Assembly (NCBI GenBank): GCA_001414345.1
Contig: LLCB01000653.1
Span: 1-14,250 of the forward strand
Origin: Hymenoscyphus infarciens
Taxonomy: Eukaryota > Ascomycota > Leotiomycetes > Helotiales > Helotiaceae
Reading direction: 5' to 3'
DNA length: 14,250 bases
Part shown: positions 1 to 9,775 of the stretch, piece by piece
How the letters are laid out: every line of letters begins with the position of its first letter
Position numbering within the stretch: position 1 is the stretch's first letter
Translations under genes and position numbers: made by a program
Notes under the pieces: generated by a model
Database searches by the model: none
Told to the model about the DNA's origin: nothing
Seen by the model: the letters and a program-made list of their open reading frames with translations, nothing else

Positions 1-685
1 CTACTACTAAAGTAAAGTATATTATAACTTAAATAAAGCTTTCTTTATATATAAATATCTATTTATATATAATAAGAGTATTTCTAGTAGTACTACTCTA
101 GAGTTTTATAGTACTACTACTAAAGTAAAGTATACTATAACTTAAATAAAGCTTTCTTTATATATAAATATCTATTTATATATAATAAGACTATTTCTAG
201 TAGTACTACTCTAAAGTTTCATAGTACTACTACTAAAGTAAAGTATATTATAACTTAAATAAAGCTTTCTTTATATATAAATATCTATTTATATATAATA
301 AGAGTATTTCTAGTAGTACTACTCTAGAGTTTTATAGTACTACTACTAAAGTAAAGTATATTATAACTTAAATAAAGCTTTCTTTATATAGAAATATCTA
401 TTTATATATAATAAGACTATTTCTAGTAGTACTACTCTAAAGTTTCATAGTACTACTACTAAAGTAAAGTATATTATAACTTAAATAAAGCTTTCTTTAT
501 ATATAAATATCTATTTATATATAATAAGACTATTTCTAGTAGTACTACTCTAAAGTCTCGTTGTACTACTACTAAAGTAAAGTATTTTATATTTTAAATA
601 ATAGTTTCTTTATATATAAATATCTATTTATATATAATAAGAGTATTTCTAGTAGTACTACTCTAGAGTTTCGTAGTACTACTAT
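1..685. repeat. 113-bp satellite, six tandem copies
   Basis: Six head-to-tail units begin at 1, 114, 227, 340, 453 and 566, with an exact 113-bp period and no indels until the last unit. The array stops inside the next unit at about 685. Unit 6 is the most diverged (altered at about 585-605). Each unit carries a near-continuous inverted repeat: 13-nt arms with a TC loop at 45-57/60-72 in unit 1, and a 12-bp perfect palindrome, agtagtactact, at 86-97. The period is not a multiple of three and no frame stays open, so it is non-coding. The array is already in full register at base 1, so it probably continues upstream. Satellites like this occur in fungal heterochromatin near centromeres, subtelomeres or inside transposons; which applies here is not visible. 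Confidence 0.97.
45..72. other. Perfect hairpin in each satellite unit
   Basis: In unit 1 the arms ttatatataaata (45-57) and tatttatatataa (60-72) are exact reverse complements separated by TC. The structure recurs every 113 bp; unit 4 has one arm mismatch (tatatagaaata instead of tatataaata). Being all A/T, it has no CpA to mutate apart from the loop, so it may persist by composition rather than selection. Confidence 0.8.
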
Positions 686-960
686 TTTATCTTTACTATA
701 GAGCGTGTAAATTGTTGCTTTACTTAGTAGTTATAGACTGTGAATAATTAAATAAAATACATTTAATACTAAAAATCATAAGATTTTAAACTTTGCCTTT
801 TCTCTTAGGATTTAAATCTATAATTCGTAGTTTTTTTTTTTTAGTAAAATTAGAGTACTAAGATACTATATAAGCTAAAGAGTAAAAACAAATTCAACTA
901 TTAAAATTATTATTACTCTTAAAACTAACTAAAGTCTAGTAAATAGGTAGAGAGTATATA
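686..960. other. AT-rich spacer with T12 tract
   Basis: Between the satellite and the first reading-frame relic I see no convincing frame and no repeat. It contains a run of 12 T at 831-842, and a few surviving CA/TG dinucleotides near 709-790. It could be the flank or leader of relic A, but nothing proves this. Confidence 0.5.
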
Positions 961-1035
961 CCTTAATTTATTTAGCTAAAGAGAAAGAAAAGTTTCACCT
1001 TACCTAGTACTTTATTAGCTCCTAAATATATATAA

Positions 1036-1055
1036 CCCTCCCTCCCCCTCTCTCT
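1036..1055 (+). repeat. 20-nt pure pyrimidine tract
   Basis: An unbroken C/T run with ccctccctccccctctctct composition; its complement has three G runs (GGG, GGG, GGGGG). It is one of the most C-rich patches in the window and has no CpA, so it would be immune to RIP. It is too short of a fourth clear G run to call a quadruplex. Confidence 0.7.
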
Positions 1056-1488
1056 AATATACCTACTACTCTATTTTACTAAAATCTACTTAACCTATTA
1101 TTAGACTCTATATTTCTTCTTACTAACTCTAATAACCTTATAGTAATTATTAAGATAAGATACTCTTATATAGTTTAACGCTTTTAAAATATATCTAGCT
1201 CTAAATTTTATAGCTTATTCTTATTCTTCTATTAATCTAACGTTACTTACCTCTTCTAAAATATAAAGATAGATAATTAGTATATCCTCCTTATTCTTAA
1301 AAGAGTTTCTAACTTATAAGTACTATAAATAGTCTTAGGAAATGTCTAAGTAGTAAAACCGTACTCTATTTTAAACCTAGATAGGTTAATATTCTCTAAG
1401 AAAATTTAGTTAAGTTTATTTAATTTTAAAAGAAAGAATTTTACCTTTTATATTTATTTCTATTATACTACTTACTATTCTTATTAAG

Positions 1489-1624
1489 GCTTATATTCTT
1501 ATTCTTATTCTTATCCTTATTATCGTTTCTACTCTTATCCTTTTTATTCTTATTCTTATTATTCTTATTATTATTCTTATTATCTTTATTCTTATTATCC
1601 TTATTCTTATCCTTATTCTTATCT
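1489..1624. repeat. Degenerate (ttattc)n hexanucleotide tract
   Basis: About 135 bp made almost wholly of ttattc, ttattctta and ttatcc variants. Six is a multiple of three, so it can sit in a reading frame: in the frame used for the first part of relic A it reads as alternating Ser and Tyr, which before RIP (CAT to TAT) may have been Ser and His. It may equally be a simple microsatellite. Confidence 0.8.
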
Positions 1625-3330
1625 AAATCGAAATCTTACTCGTCTTTATTATTTAAAGCTAGTAACTTATCCTTAACTTATATTATAATCCCTCTTATAA
1701 GTAATTAGATAAATATTTAGAACATAGTATTAATAGTAAAGCGTTTCTTATTATTATTTATAAGTAGAAGGCTAGAGTCCTTTTTTATTTCCTCTAATTA
1801 AAAGAGTAATCCTATTATTACTATAAATCCTTATTTCGTTTTATTATATAAGCGCTTATCTATTATAAGTATAAAGTTATTATAAAAGGTTAGAATAGAA
1901 AACATCTTTATTTTAATTATAAGTTACGTTTTACTATTATTAAACTTTAAATCCTTAGTAGGTTTCTTATAGCTTTTAAATATATAAAAAATATAGAAGA
2001 TATAGAAGTGTTTTATAACTAATTTACTTACAAGTTCTTATTATATAATAATCTTTATCTTCTTTTATTTATACTTCTTTTATAAACCTATACTTATTTT
2101 ATTAACATCTTAATTAAGAGTTATTTTATTAGTAATAAATTCTATTTTAATATTAAAGCTATATAGCTCTATAATAACATTCTTTAAGCTATATTAGAAA
2201 AACCCTTTACTAAGATTAAATTTAAATACTTAAATATTATTAAGCTAGTATAGATTATAACTACTTATTATCCTCTTTTATAGATTTATAACTAGCTTTT
2301 TAGCTTTAGTAATTAAGCGTCTAACTATAACTATATCTAGGTTAGTAAGTATTTAATTCTAAGTCTATTTTATAATATATAGTCTTAATAGAAAATACTA
2401 ATAGAAATTCATTTTATTTAATATTAGAGATTAAAGGGCCTTTCTAAGGTTTTTAAGAAGTAGTATAAATTACTTATATTAATTCTATATTACCTTCTTA
2501 ATCTTCTTACCTACTATTCTAGCTTTTATTACTTCTTTCTACTCCTTTACCTTTTACTTCTTATTTATTATATAAAACTCTTTAAGAAATATCTTATAGT
2601 TACTTAAGAATCCTATAAAATATATTTTATTATTTATCTCCTTTATAGTTACTAATATATATTATAAAGTCTTAACTAAGTTATTAGACTATCTATAATA
2701 TATACTAAGAAGGTAAGATTATCTAATAGAAGAAGGATTATAGAAGTAAGAATATAAAAACTACTAAAAGGTAGCGAGGTTAAAGATATAAAAGTAAGGT
2801 TATAGGTAGAGGGTAATAGTAGAGAAGTTAAGTATAGAGTAGATAACGTTATAGGTAAAAGCTATAGTTAGAAACTACTAAAAAGGTTTTTATATTCGAG
2901 TTTAGTATAGGCAGGTATAGGTAGAGACTACTAAGTAGGAATTAAGAAGGTCTATTATATTAGCTTTTATAAAATATAATAAGAAAAATAGCTTAAACTT
3001 ATAATTAATACGCCTTTAGTAGGTTAGAGATTATTTATAATTCTAGATATAAAAGATATCTAAGTAGAATTCTTATATAAGTATAAAGATATTTAGCTAT
3101 AAAGCGTAGTAAATAAATAGAAGGTCTTCTAACTAGTACCTAGTCGTTTAGATACGTAAATATAATTATACTAAAGTAGTTTATAAGTTCTTACTTATTA
3201 GCTAATAGATTTACGAAAGGCTTTAGAGAGCCTTCTAGACTCGTTCTATATTATAGAAGCTTATATAACATAGTATAGTATAGTTAGTATACTTAGACTA
3301 TCTACTATATAATATCTATCTTTCTACTAT

Positions 3331-3959
3331 TCTCTCTTTCCTATTTATTAAAATATTAGATTATTTACTATATTATACTTCTATCTTCTATTACTCTCTA
3401 CTTACCTTTACTCTCTCTAGTATATAAGGAATTGTTCTAAGAATTTCCCCTAGGTTATATATCTAAGAAAAGTATAATAATATACTAAAAGATAAGGATA
3501 GCCTATATATCGACTCTCTAATAGTATTAGCTTATACTAAGATATTTTTTTAATAATATAATAACCTCTCTATACTATATAGCTCTAGGAAAGAAATAGA
3601 AAGGACTTCTTACTAGTTAATTTAACTAGAAAACTAAATACTTACTAAACCTATCTCTTATAAGTAGATAACCTCTATTATTAAATAGTCTCTTAAGAAG
3701 AGGTTCTACTATATTCTCTCCTTTTAATTATATTAAAGCTAGAGTAATTTTCCGTAGTTAGATTTAGCTAGTAGAACTCGTCCTACTCTCCTTACTTAAT
3801 TATATCTCTTCTATAGTTATATTTTATTAGTAGAACGCCTCTCTCTCTTTACGTTTAATTATACCTCTTCTACTATTGTATTTTACTAGTAGAGCCTCTT
3901 ATTTAATTATATTAGTATAATTCTCTTATAATTTAGATTATCTAGAATAACTCCTCTTA
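3331..3959. other. Spacer between relics A and B
   Basis: No frame here is persuasive. The left half (3331-3700) is plain AT-rich DNA. The right half holds a degenerate CT-rich tandem repeat, listed separately. The C/T-rich run-up ending near relic B resembles the pyrimidine-rich leaders that fungal genes often have, but that is only a resemblance. Confidence 0.4.
3726..3930. repeat. Degenerate ~59-bp CT-rich repeat, 3 copies
   Basis: The motif aattatanctcttctatagt followed by tattttattagtagaacgcc recurs with starts at 3798 and 3857 (59 bp apart). A diverged copy begins at 3726, and a partial one at 3905. Spacing is irregular (72, 59, 48 bp) and not a multiple of three, so coding is unlikely. 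Confidence 0.55.
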
Positions 3960-6110
3960 TTTAAGTATATAAGTAGATAGTTAGACCTTACTAACTATAA
4001 TTTCACTAGTATATTATTATTTAGCCTATTCCTACTAGTATATATCTATCTAATATCTACCTTACTATAGACGTTGTCCTCTTAGTTATTTAAGTTTAGT
4101 TATTAAGCTACTCTAGTATAAATAGAGTCTAAAAACTAAAAAATAGTATAGAAAGAGTAAGCTAGAAGTAAGTTTAAAGAGGTAGTTTTAAATAAGAATA
4201 GGATTTAAAATGTTTTTAAATTAGTAGATACTCTAAATAAAGATAATATAGAGATATAAAGAAGTTTTTTCCTTTATATAAAAGTAGAGAATTAAATCTA
4301 CGGTTACTAGAGATAGTAGAATTTATAAGCTTATCTAGTAGAGATAGAAGGTTTTAAAGCGTCTAGTCTAAAGAAACTATAAAAGCTATATATACTAACT
4401 TCGTTCCTCTCTCCTTCTTTTAACACCTACCTACTTACTTAGTATACCTTATACTTAATAATATACTAATAATATACCGTCTTCTCTTTCTTTCTCTATA
4501 AACCTATAAAAGAGATCGATCTAGATAATTTTATAAGAATTATAGAGATTATATATCTACTTTCTAAATTAGACCTTTAAGCACTTAACTATAATTAAGT
4601 ACGTAATCTAGTAGCTTCTACTATATTCTAATAATTAAATCGCTAAAGACGAGGCTATTTATAAAACTTATCTCTTATATAGTATACGTTAGAAGTATAC
4701 TTTAAACTATATTATATATATTCTATTATATAATAACTTATTAGTATAAGATAATAGTATAGACTAGCTTATATATATACTCTTATAAGTTATAACCTCT
4801 AAAAGCTAGTAAAGGTAAATTTATATTATTTTTAAAGGATTTAGCTAATTTATCTACTAAATAGTAAGTCTTTAGTATTCTAATATAATAGTAAGCTAAA
4901 AGTAAAGATCTCTATCTCGATTATGTTCTATAACCTATAGCCTAGACTTGCCTCTTCCTCTTCCTTTACCTAGGCTTATATTAATAAAACTTATATATTA
5001 GATAAGTAATAATAGCTGTCTACGTCTTATAAGAAGCCTAAAAAACAATCTAAAACTCGCTTCTAAGCATTCTTAAGAGATAGAATTAATACTATATATA
5101 CTACTATTTTAATTATACTAGTCTAAACTATAAAATTAAGAAGTTCTAAAAACTAAGATAATTTCTATATACGTTATCCTAGAGATTTAAACTTAAGATA
5201 CTTTATTACTAATTAGTTACTAATAAGTATCTCTCTTTATCTTAGAAAACCTTATTCTCTTAGATAATCTAGTAAAATCTTAAAAATCTAGAAGATTTAG
5301 TTTAATTATAGCGTATTACTTAGTAATTATTATAAACAATTATCTTAAAAAATTTAAAATACTATTTAAAGTAATCTCTACTAAATTAGTAATTAGAAGG
5401 TAATCTCTTTCTCTTATAGCTTTTAGTACTATATTCTAAGAAGTATATAAAGCTTCTAGTCTAGACCTAGCTCCTCTAGAGATAGAACGATATATATAAG
5501 TATTATCTTTCTAATACTTAGACACCGTTAATAACTCTTCTAAATAAATAGAACTAGCTTTGTTCTTCTAATACCTAGCTCTTATTAATAACCTTATACT
5601 ATCTACTAAACACCTAGCTCTTATTAATAACCTCTTAGAACTAATAAAGACATAAGAGAATACACTGTCTACTAAATACCTAGCTCTTATTAATAATCTC
5701 TTAGAACTAATAAAGATAGAAGAGAATATACCGTCTATTAAATACCTAGCCCTTATTAATAACCTCTTAGAACTAATAGAGACAGAAGAGAATACACTGT
5801 CTACTAAATACCTAGCTCTTATTAATAACCTCTTAGAACTAATAGAGATAGAAAAGAATATACTGTCTATTAAATACCTAGCCCTTATTAATAACCTTAT
5901 ACTATCTACTAAACACCTAGCTCTTATTAATAAGTTAGATATAATTAGAAGAGAGTTATTAAGTTAAGGTCTAGCTAAATCTAATCTAACTACTAAATAA
6001 GAGTAACTTAAAGAGATATTAAATAGATTAGAGATATTATATAAACTAAGTATTAATATTAATAAGCTAGCTAGTAATAGAAAGAAGTAAGATAGAAAAG
6101 CGTAAGGTAG
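3960..6110 (+). pseudogene. Relic B: decayed ORF with Leu-rich repeats
   Basis: I do not recognise the family. The frame starting on positions divisible by three can be followed from about 3960 to 5300. It includes KPIKEIDLDNFIRIIEII (4500-4553) and an in-frame ATG at 4923 followed by a Ser/Lys/Gln-rich stretch. Between about 5290 and 5400 reading moves to the frame of 5572, which implies an indel or intron. There a 22-residue leucine-rich repeat follows, and then LKEILNRLEILYKLSINI (6007-6060). If TAA/TAG stand for lost Gln and Trp codons, the product would be about 700 residues. It would have a Ser/Pro-rich N-terminus, a basic middle and an amphipathic, coiled-coil-like C-terminus. No membrane segment or catalytic motif is visible. 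Frame-preserving repeat units are the main evidence for coding. Confidence 0.5.
5572..5937 (+). repeat. In-frame 39/66-bp tandem repeats in relic B
   Basis: Units start at 5572, 5611, 5677, 5743, 5809, 5875 and 5914, giving lengths 39, 66, 66, 66, 66, 39 and a partial copy. The 66-bp unit equals the 39-bp unit plus 27 bp. All are multiples of three, so the reading frame survives every copy. The short unit reads YLALINNLILSTK (or HLAL...), and the long one inserts nine residues rich in Glu, Leu and Ile after NNL. Copies differ mostly by C/T at CA sites (cac/tac, aca/ata), as RIP predicts. Leu/Ile spacing suggests amphipathic helices, probably coiled coil. Confidence 0.93.
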
Positions 6111-6719
6111 GCGCTAGTAGAGGAGCCTTTATATACTAGAAAATTACTAGTACTTCTTACTATATAGTACTTTACTCTTATAATAAAACTAATATATTAT
6201 TAAGCATGTTTTAAGTTATTTTTTAATATCTAGATAAGTATGCCTAGCTTTTAAGCTATACTACTTTTTATTATACTTATAATAGTTTCCTATTCTAGTA
6301 AAGAAGTAAAGAATACTACTATATACTACTAGGAATTAACACTAGTAATTAATTATATATATTCTATAAAACTTAAATACTTTACGTCTTAAAAAGAACC
6401 TAGGCCTCTCTTACTCTCTATTACTTCTAGTAGTAATAATTATAAAAAAACGCTATCTACCTATATTCTTATATACTTATATCTCTATATATCTATATCC
6501 TTATATGCCTAAATATCCTTATATTACTAGTGCCTATATGTTTATATACTATATATATATAGATTCTATATTAAAGAACCTAGAATAGTACTAAGTAAAT
6601 AGCCTAAGTATAAGGCTAAATCCACCTACTATAAATAGTATACCCGGCGGCCTATTCTATAAAATCACTCTTATTCTCTTCTAATTTCATAATAATTGTT
6701 TCTTCTTAATATATATAGT
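6111..6719. other. Gap between convergent relics B and C
   Basis: No credible frame. It contains an AT low-complexity tract at about 6455-6560 (tatatcc/tatatac variants). It also keeps an unusual number of CA and TG dinucleotides for this window (for example near 6206, 6241, 6339, 6506, 6533, 6622 and 6665). That would fit a stretch outside, or at the edge of, the duplicated DNA that RIP attacked, or a shared 3' flank of two convergent genes. Confidence 0.45.
6643..6652. other. Isolated 10-bp all-G/C block
   Basis: The block cccggcggcc is the longest G/C-only run I see in the window. It has no CpA or TpG and so offers no preferred RIP target. It lies in the least mutated neighbourhood and may be an unmutated relic of the original sequence. 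Confidence 0.85.
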
Positions 6720-7800
6720 ATAGACGCTTAACTTAATAGTATTATTACTTTTACTTAAGTATTTAGACTATAATCTTAGAGTTCTCTTCTAAAGACTAGT
6801 AATATTTACACTTAAAGCTAGTAATATAGGCATTGATATTATGAATCTTATTAGTAGCTTTACTATTAATAGCCTTCTAGAAGCTTTTAAACTATAAAGT
6901 ATAAGTAAAGATAGTATAGAAATATTAATTATATTAATATATAGATTTAAAGGTATCTTAATCTTATTTCTCTCTCTTAGCCTTCTCTTATATCTTAACC
7001 TTAGTATCTATATCCTTTTAATTACTTAACTTCTCTTAAAGAAGGTTAATAGAAGCTTTAAATCTAGCGACTATTAAGTAGAGCTCTAAGTACTTTTAAA
7101 TAAACTTATTACGTTATTTAATAGCCTTTAAGGTATAGTATTATATATATAATAGAAAGTAGCGAATTAGGATATTAAAAGTATAGCTATAGACTTTTAA
7201 GATATAATAAGAATCATCGGTTAACTTATAGTTAAGAATAGTATTAAAGTCGTTATTAGAATTACTCTATACCTTATTATCTAAGATAAAAGCTAAGAAA
7301 GCCGACTTTAAACTAGAATAATCTTCTATACTAGTATATAGTAATATCTTATTATATAACTATAATTAATATCTATAAAAGATAGTATAAGTAAATTATA
7401 AGAGCTTTTAATTAAACTTATCTAAGATAATCTATCTAAATAGATTAGTAGTAGATTAGAAATAGTTAAGATTATTTTACTCCTTAGTTATAAAGTTAAG
7501 TAAAGTATATAATACTTTTAATAGAAAAGAGTATATATTAATTTTAATATTAAAATAGAAGGTTAAAATATACTAATAAGGAGTAAATTTTAATATATAC
7601 GTACTTAAACCTAGATAGTACTCTAGCTATTATTATAAGATAACTACTAACTAATTAATTCTAGATTTATTCTAACTAATACTCTTATCTTAAATCTCTT
7701 TTTAAAGATCTCTATCTATTACCTACTATAGTTTATACCTTAAAATCTTAGTAGTTCTAATTAAAAAGAGTATTAATATTCTTAGTAAAAATATTCTTTA
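6720..7800 (-). pseudogene. Relic C: decayed ORF, charged, unrecognised
   Basis: Read on the minus strand with codons ending at positions such as 6841 (that is, 6843-6841 is one codon), a lysine-, glutamate- and (restored) glutamine-rich product emerges. Legible pieces include KDIDTKVKI, then a stop, then EKAKREK (7017-6967), and NNDFNTILNYKLTDDSYYI (about 7250-7200). Upstream, near 7730-7620, the frame gives a similar charged, Gln-rich segment. The + strand here is pyrimidine-rich, which supports minus-strand coding, and stops are denser in the opposing frames. The upstream end is unclear. A minus frame one base off continues from about 7740 to 8060 (LLDELLDT repeats), so the gene might be longer with a frameshift. 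No family is recognised. Confidence 0.4.
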
Positions 7801-7904
7801 AAGCCTCTAAATATAAGCTATTATTTAATATATATATATAAGAATACTAGTTAACTAAATATAGGTTTTCGTTAAGTATAAAAGAGTTACTATACTAGTT
7901 AGAC

Positions 7905-9610
7905 TCTAGTAGTTATAACTCGTTGTCTACTAGTGCTAGCTTGTCGAGTAAAGAGAAGTCGTCTTAATTAGTATCTAGTAACTCGTCAAGTAAAGAGGAG
8001 TTACCTTACTTAGTATCTAGTAACTTATTAAGTAAAGAGGAGTTGTCTTACTCTTATAGATTAGTATCTAGCTATTAGAATTTATTATTAGTATAGTTAA
8101 GAATAGAAGAATATATTAGTTTCTATTAAGATTAGTACTTTATAAGCGCTTATTCTTAGGGATATATAGAAGAACTACCTAGAAGTTAATTCTATAGCTT
8201 ATATCTCTTTTCTAAAGAAATCCTACCTAAATAGTCTAAGATATACTATTCTTAGTAGTCTATAAAAGTACTATATAGAGGTTAGATTCTACTCTATAAT
8301 TTATATCTTTTATTCTCTAGAATCCTACTAAGGTAATTAAGTATATATTCCTCCTCTTCTTATTTATACTCTAGTATATACTAAGGTTAGAAGTTCTATT
8401 AACGTAAGAGAATATAGCTATTCTATTTAGGATCTAGCTACTTACTTATTAATTTATACTATTAAATTTATTATTAGTCTCCTTTTCTAATAACCTAGAT
8501 ATAGCTTTACTTTTTCTATATCTACCTCTTTACTTATATAAAGTTATTGATTTTACTTTAGTAGAGTTATATAAAATCTTAGTAAACGTTCTTTAAAAGA
8601 GATTCCTTAATACTAAGCTCTTTATATAAATTATTAAGTTACTATCTCTTATTTCTTTATACTTTTATAATAATATTATACTAGTGTATATATATAATAA
8701 TCGCTTATTAGATTTAAGAAGAGAGTTAGTATTAAGAATTATTTAATATTTTATTAAAATTAAATCTATTAATATAAAAAGTATTATTTATCTTCTATAT
8801 TCTAAGGTCCTACTATAGTAAACCTTGTTAAAAGCTTCTTATAAGATATATAAGATTCGTTTTCTTCTATACTTAAAGCTTAATAACTGTTATAATATCT
8901 ATATCTATTCTTAGTTTCTTTCTAAGAGTTTAACGTTTAATAGACATAGAAATCGACATTTAGTATTAGGTATAGACTATACTATCTATTTACTTATAAT
9001 AGAGCTAATAAAATATAAAGTTTACTACTAATTAGAGCCTAAAAAAGGATTCGATTATAAATTCAGCTACTACTTAATACTTAATTACTATTATTAGAGT
9101 ATAAAATACTATAAAGAACTACTTATAGTAAAGTTTATATTATAATTACTATACTTTTTAAATATTTAATATAAAGCTAGTCTTTATACTCTATCTTTCT
9201 AGTATATAACTAGCTAAGTAGGCTATAGTATATCCTATACCTAGAAGTAAGGAATTTAAGAAATTAGAAAACTTTTATCTTAGTCTTAAGTATTTAGTTA
9301 TTCTAAGGTTTAAGTTTAAGAAATAACCTTTCTTTTAAGTATAATATAAAAGTATATACGTTCTTAGTAGTAGGTTTATTAGAGTTTATACTATAAACCT
9401 CTCTCTTTTTTAAGCTAGAACTTAACTTATTTCTAGTATTTTATAGTTAATAATCTTAAAGACTAATTATAAAATATACTTTTTAAAAAAGCAACCTAGT
9501 ATATATAAGCGCTTAGTAGTGTTAAGTAAACCCTATAAAACTCTTTTCTAAGACTACGCGTATATTTATATATAAACTAGCTACTATTATACTTAGCGTA
9601 GTACTTTCTA
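7905..9610 (+). pseudogene. Relic E: decayed ORF with Ser-rich N-terminus
   Basis: I do not recognise this product. The first part (about 7905-8330) reads in the frame of positions divisible by three. It is serine- and glutamate-rich and carries a 14-residue repeat (SSKEELPYLVSSN). From somewhere between 8160 and 8340 to about 9610 the frame starting at 8341 is best. It includes FKKRVSIKNYLIFY (8713-8754) and, near 9300-9440, a stretch with few charged residues. A frameshift or intron must lie at the junction. Length would be roughly 550 residues. The N-terminal repeat can also be read on the minus strand as part of relic C, so strand is uncertain for 7905-8060. It runs divergently from C and about 150 bp ahead of D. 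Confidence 0.38.
7929..8054. repeat. 42-bp tandem repeat, three copies
   Basis: Three units at 7929, 7971 and 8013 share the core gtatctagtaactcgtcaag and taaagaggagtt. The period is exactly 42 bp (14 codons). On the + strand it reads V-S-S-N-x-x-S-K-E-E-L; on the minus strand, one frame reads SLLDELLDT. Differences are mainly C/T and G/A, as expected from RIP. Confidence 0.9.
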
Positions 9611-9654
9611 TTAGCTTTTACTAAGCTTCTTAAATATCTACTATTTATACTAGT

Positions 9655-9775
9655 GTCTTTCTCTCTCTCTAACTCCTCTTAACTTCTTCTAACTTCTCTT
9701 AACTTCTTTTAACTTCTTCTAACTTCTCTTAACTTCTTCTAACTCTCTCTCTATCTCTCTTCTAATAAAACACCT
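9655..9775 (+). promoter_or_regulatory. CT-rich tract before relic D
   Basis: A strongly pyrimidine-rich stretch, including the 10-bp repeat listed separately, ends just where the relic D frame begins. Pyrimidine-rich runs near transcription starts are common in filamentous fungi, so this may be the former core promoter or leader. That is inference from position and composition only. Confidence 0.35.
9671..9750 (+). repeat. 10-bp repeat aacttcttct, eight copies
   Basis: Eight consecutive 10-bp units (aactcctctt, aacttcttct, aacttctctt and so on, ending aactctctct) run without a gap. The period is not a multiple of three and the tract lies outside the proposed frames, which fits a non-coding minisatellite. 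It contains no CA or TG. Confidence 0.92.

Larger units (their letters stand above)
961..3330 (+). pseudogene. Relic A: decayed ORF, unrecognised
   Basis: I do not recognise this product. From about 961 to 1690 the best frame starts on positions divisible by three. From about 1690 to 3330 it is the frame starting at 1681. The change implies an indel, an intron or two separate genes. Reading TAA/TAG as mutated CAA/CAG/TGG gives a mixed-charge product; legible pieces are LDKYLEHSINSK (1705-1740), KNIEDIEVFYN (about 1987-2019) and LIDLRKALESLLDSFY (3202-3249). The part at 2700-3260 is purine-rich on the + strand, as coding strands often are. The first third includes a Ser/Tyr (originally perhaps Ser/His) low-complexity run from a hexanucleotide tract. 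No start codon survives. Antisense frames are partly open too, so strand is inferred from composition only. Confidence 0.33.

Noticed and set aside
1..685. Regular repeats resembling a CRISPR array
   Set aside because: The whole 113-bp unit repeats; there are no unique spacers between short repeats, and the sequence is eukaryotic in character.
1031..1055. Telomere-like taaccctc and G-quadruplex on the minus strand
   Set aside because: Only one CCCTAA-like match and three G runs occur, with no tandem telomeric repeats nearby.
6841..7800. Plus-strand ORF beginning with ATG at 6841
   Set aside because: It is the in-register antisense of relic C. It gives long runs of Leu/Ile and clustered stops near 7140-7330, and the + strand is pyrimidine-rich there.
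7834..7850. TATA box in tatatatata between relics C and E
   Set aside because: Such strings occur throughout the window because of RIP and composition, so this one carries no information.
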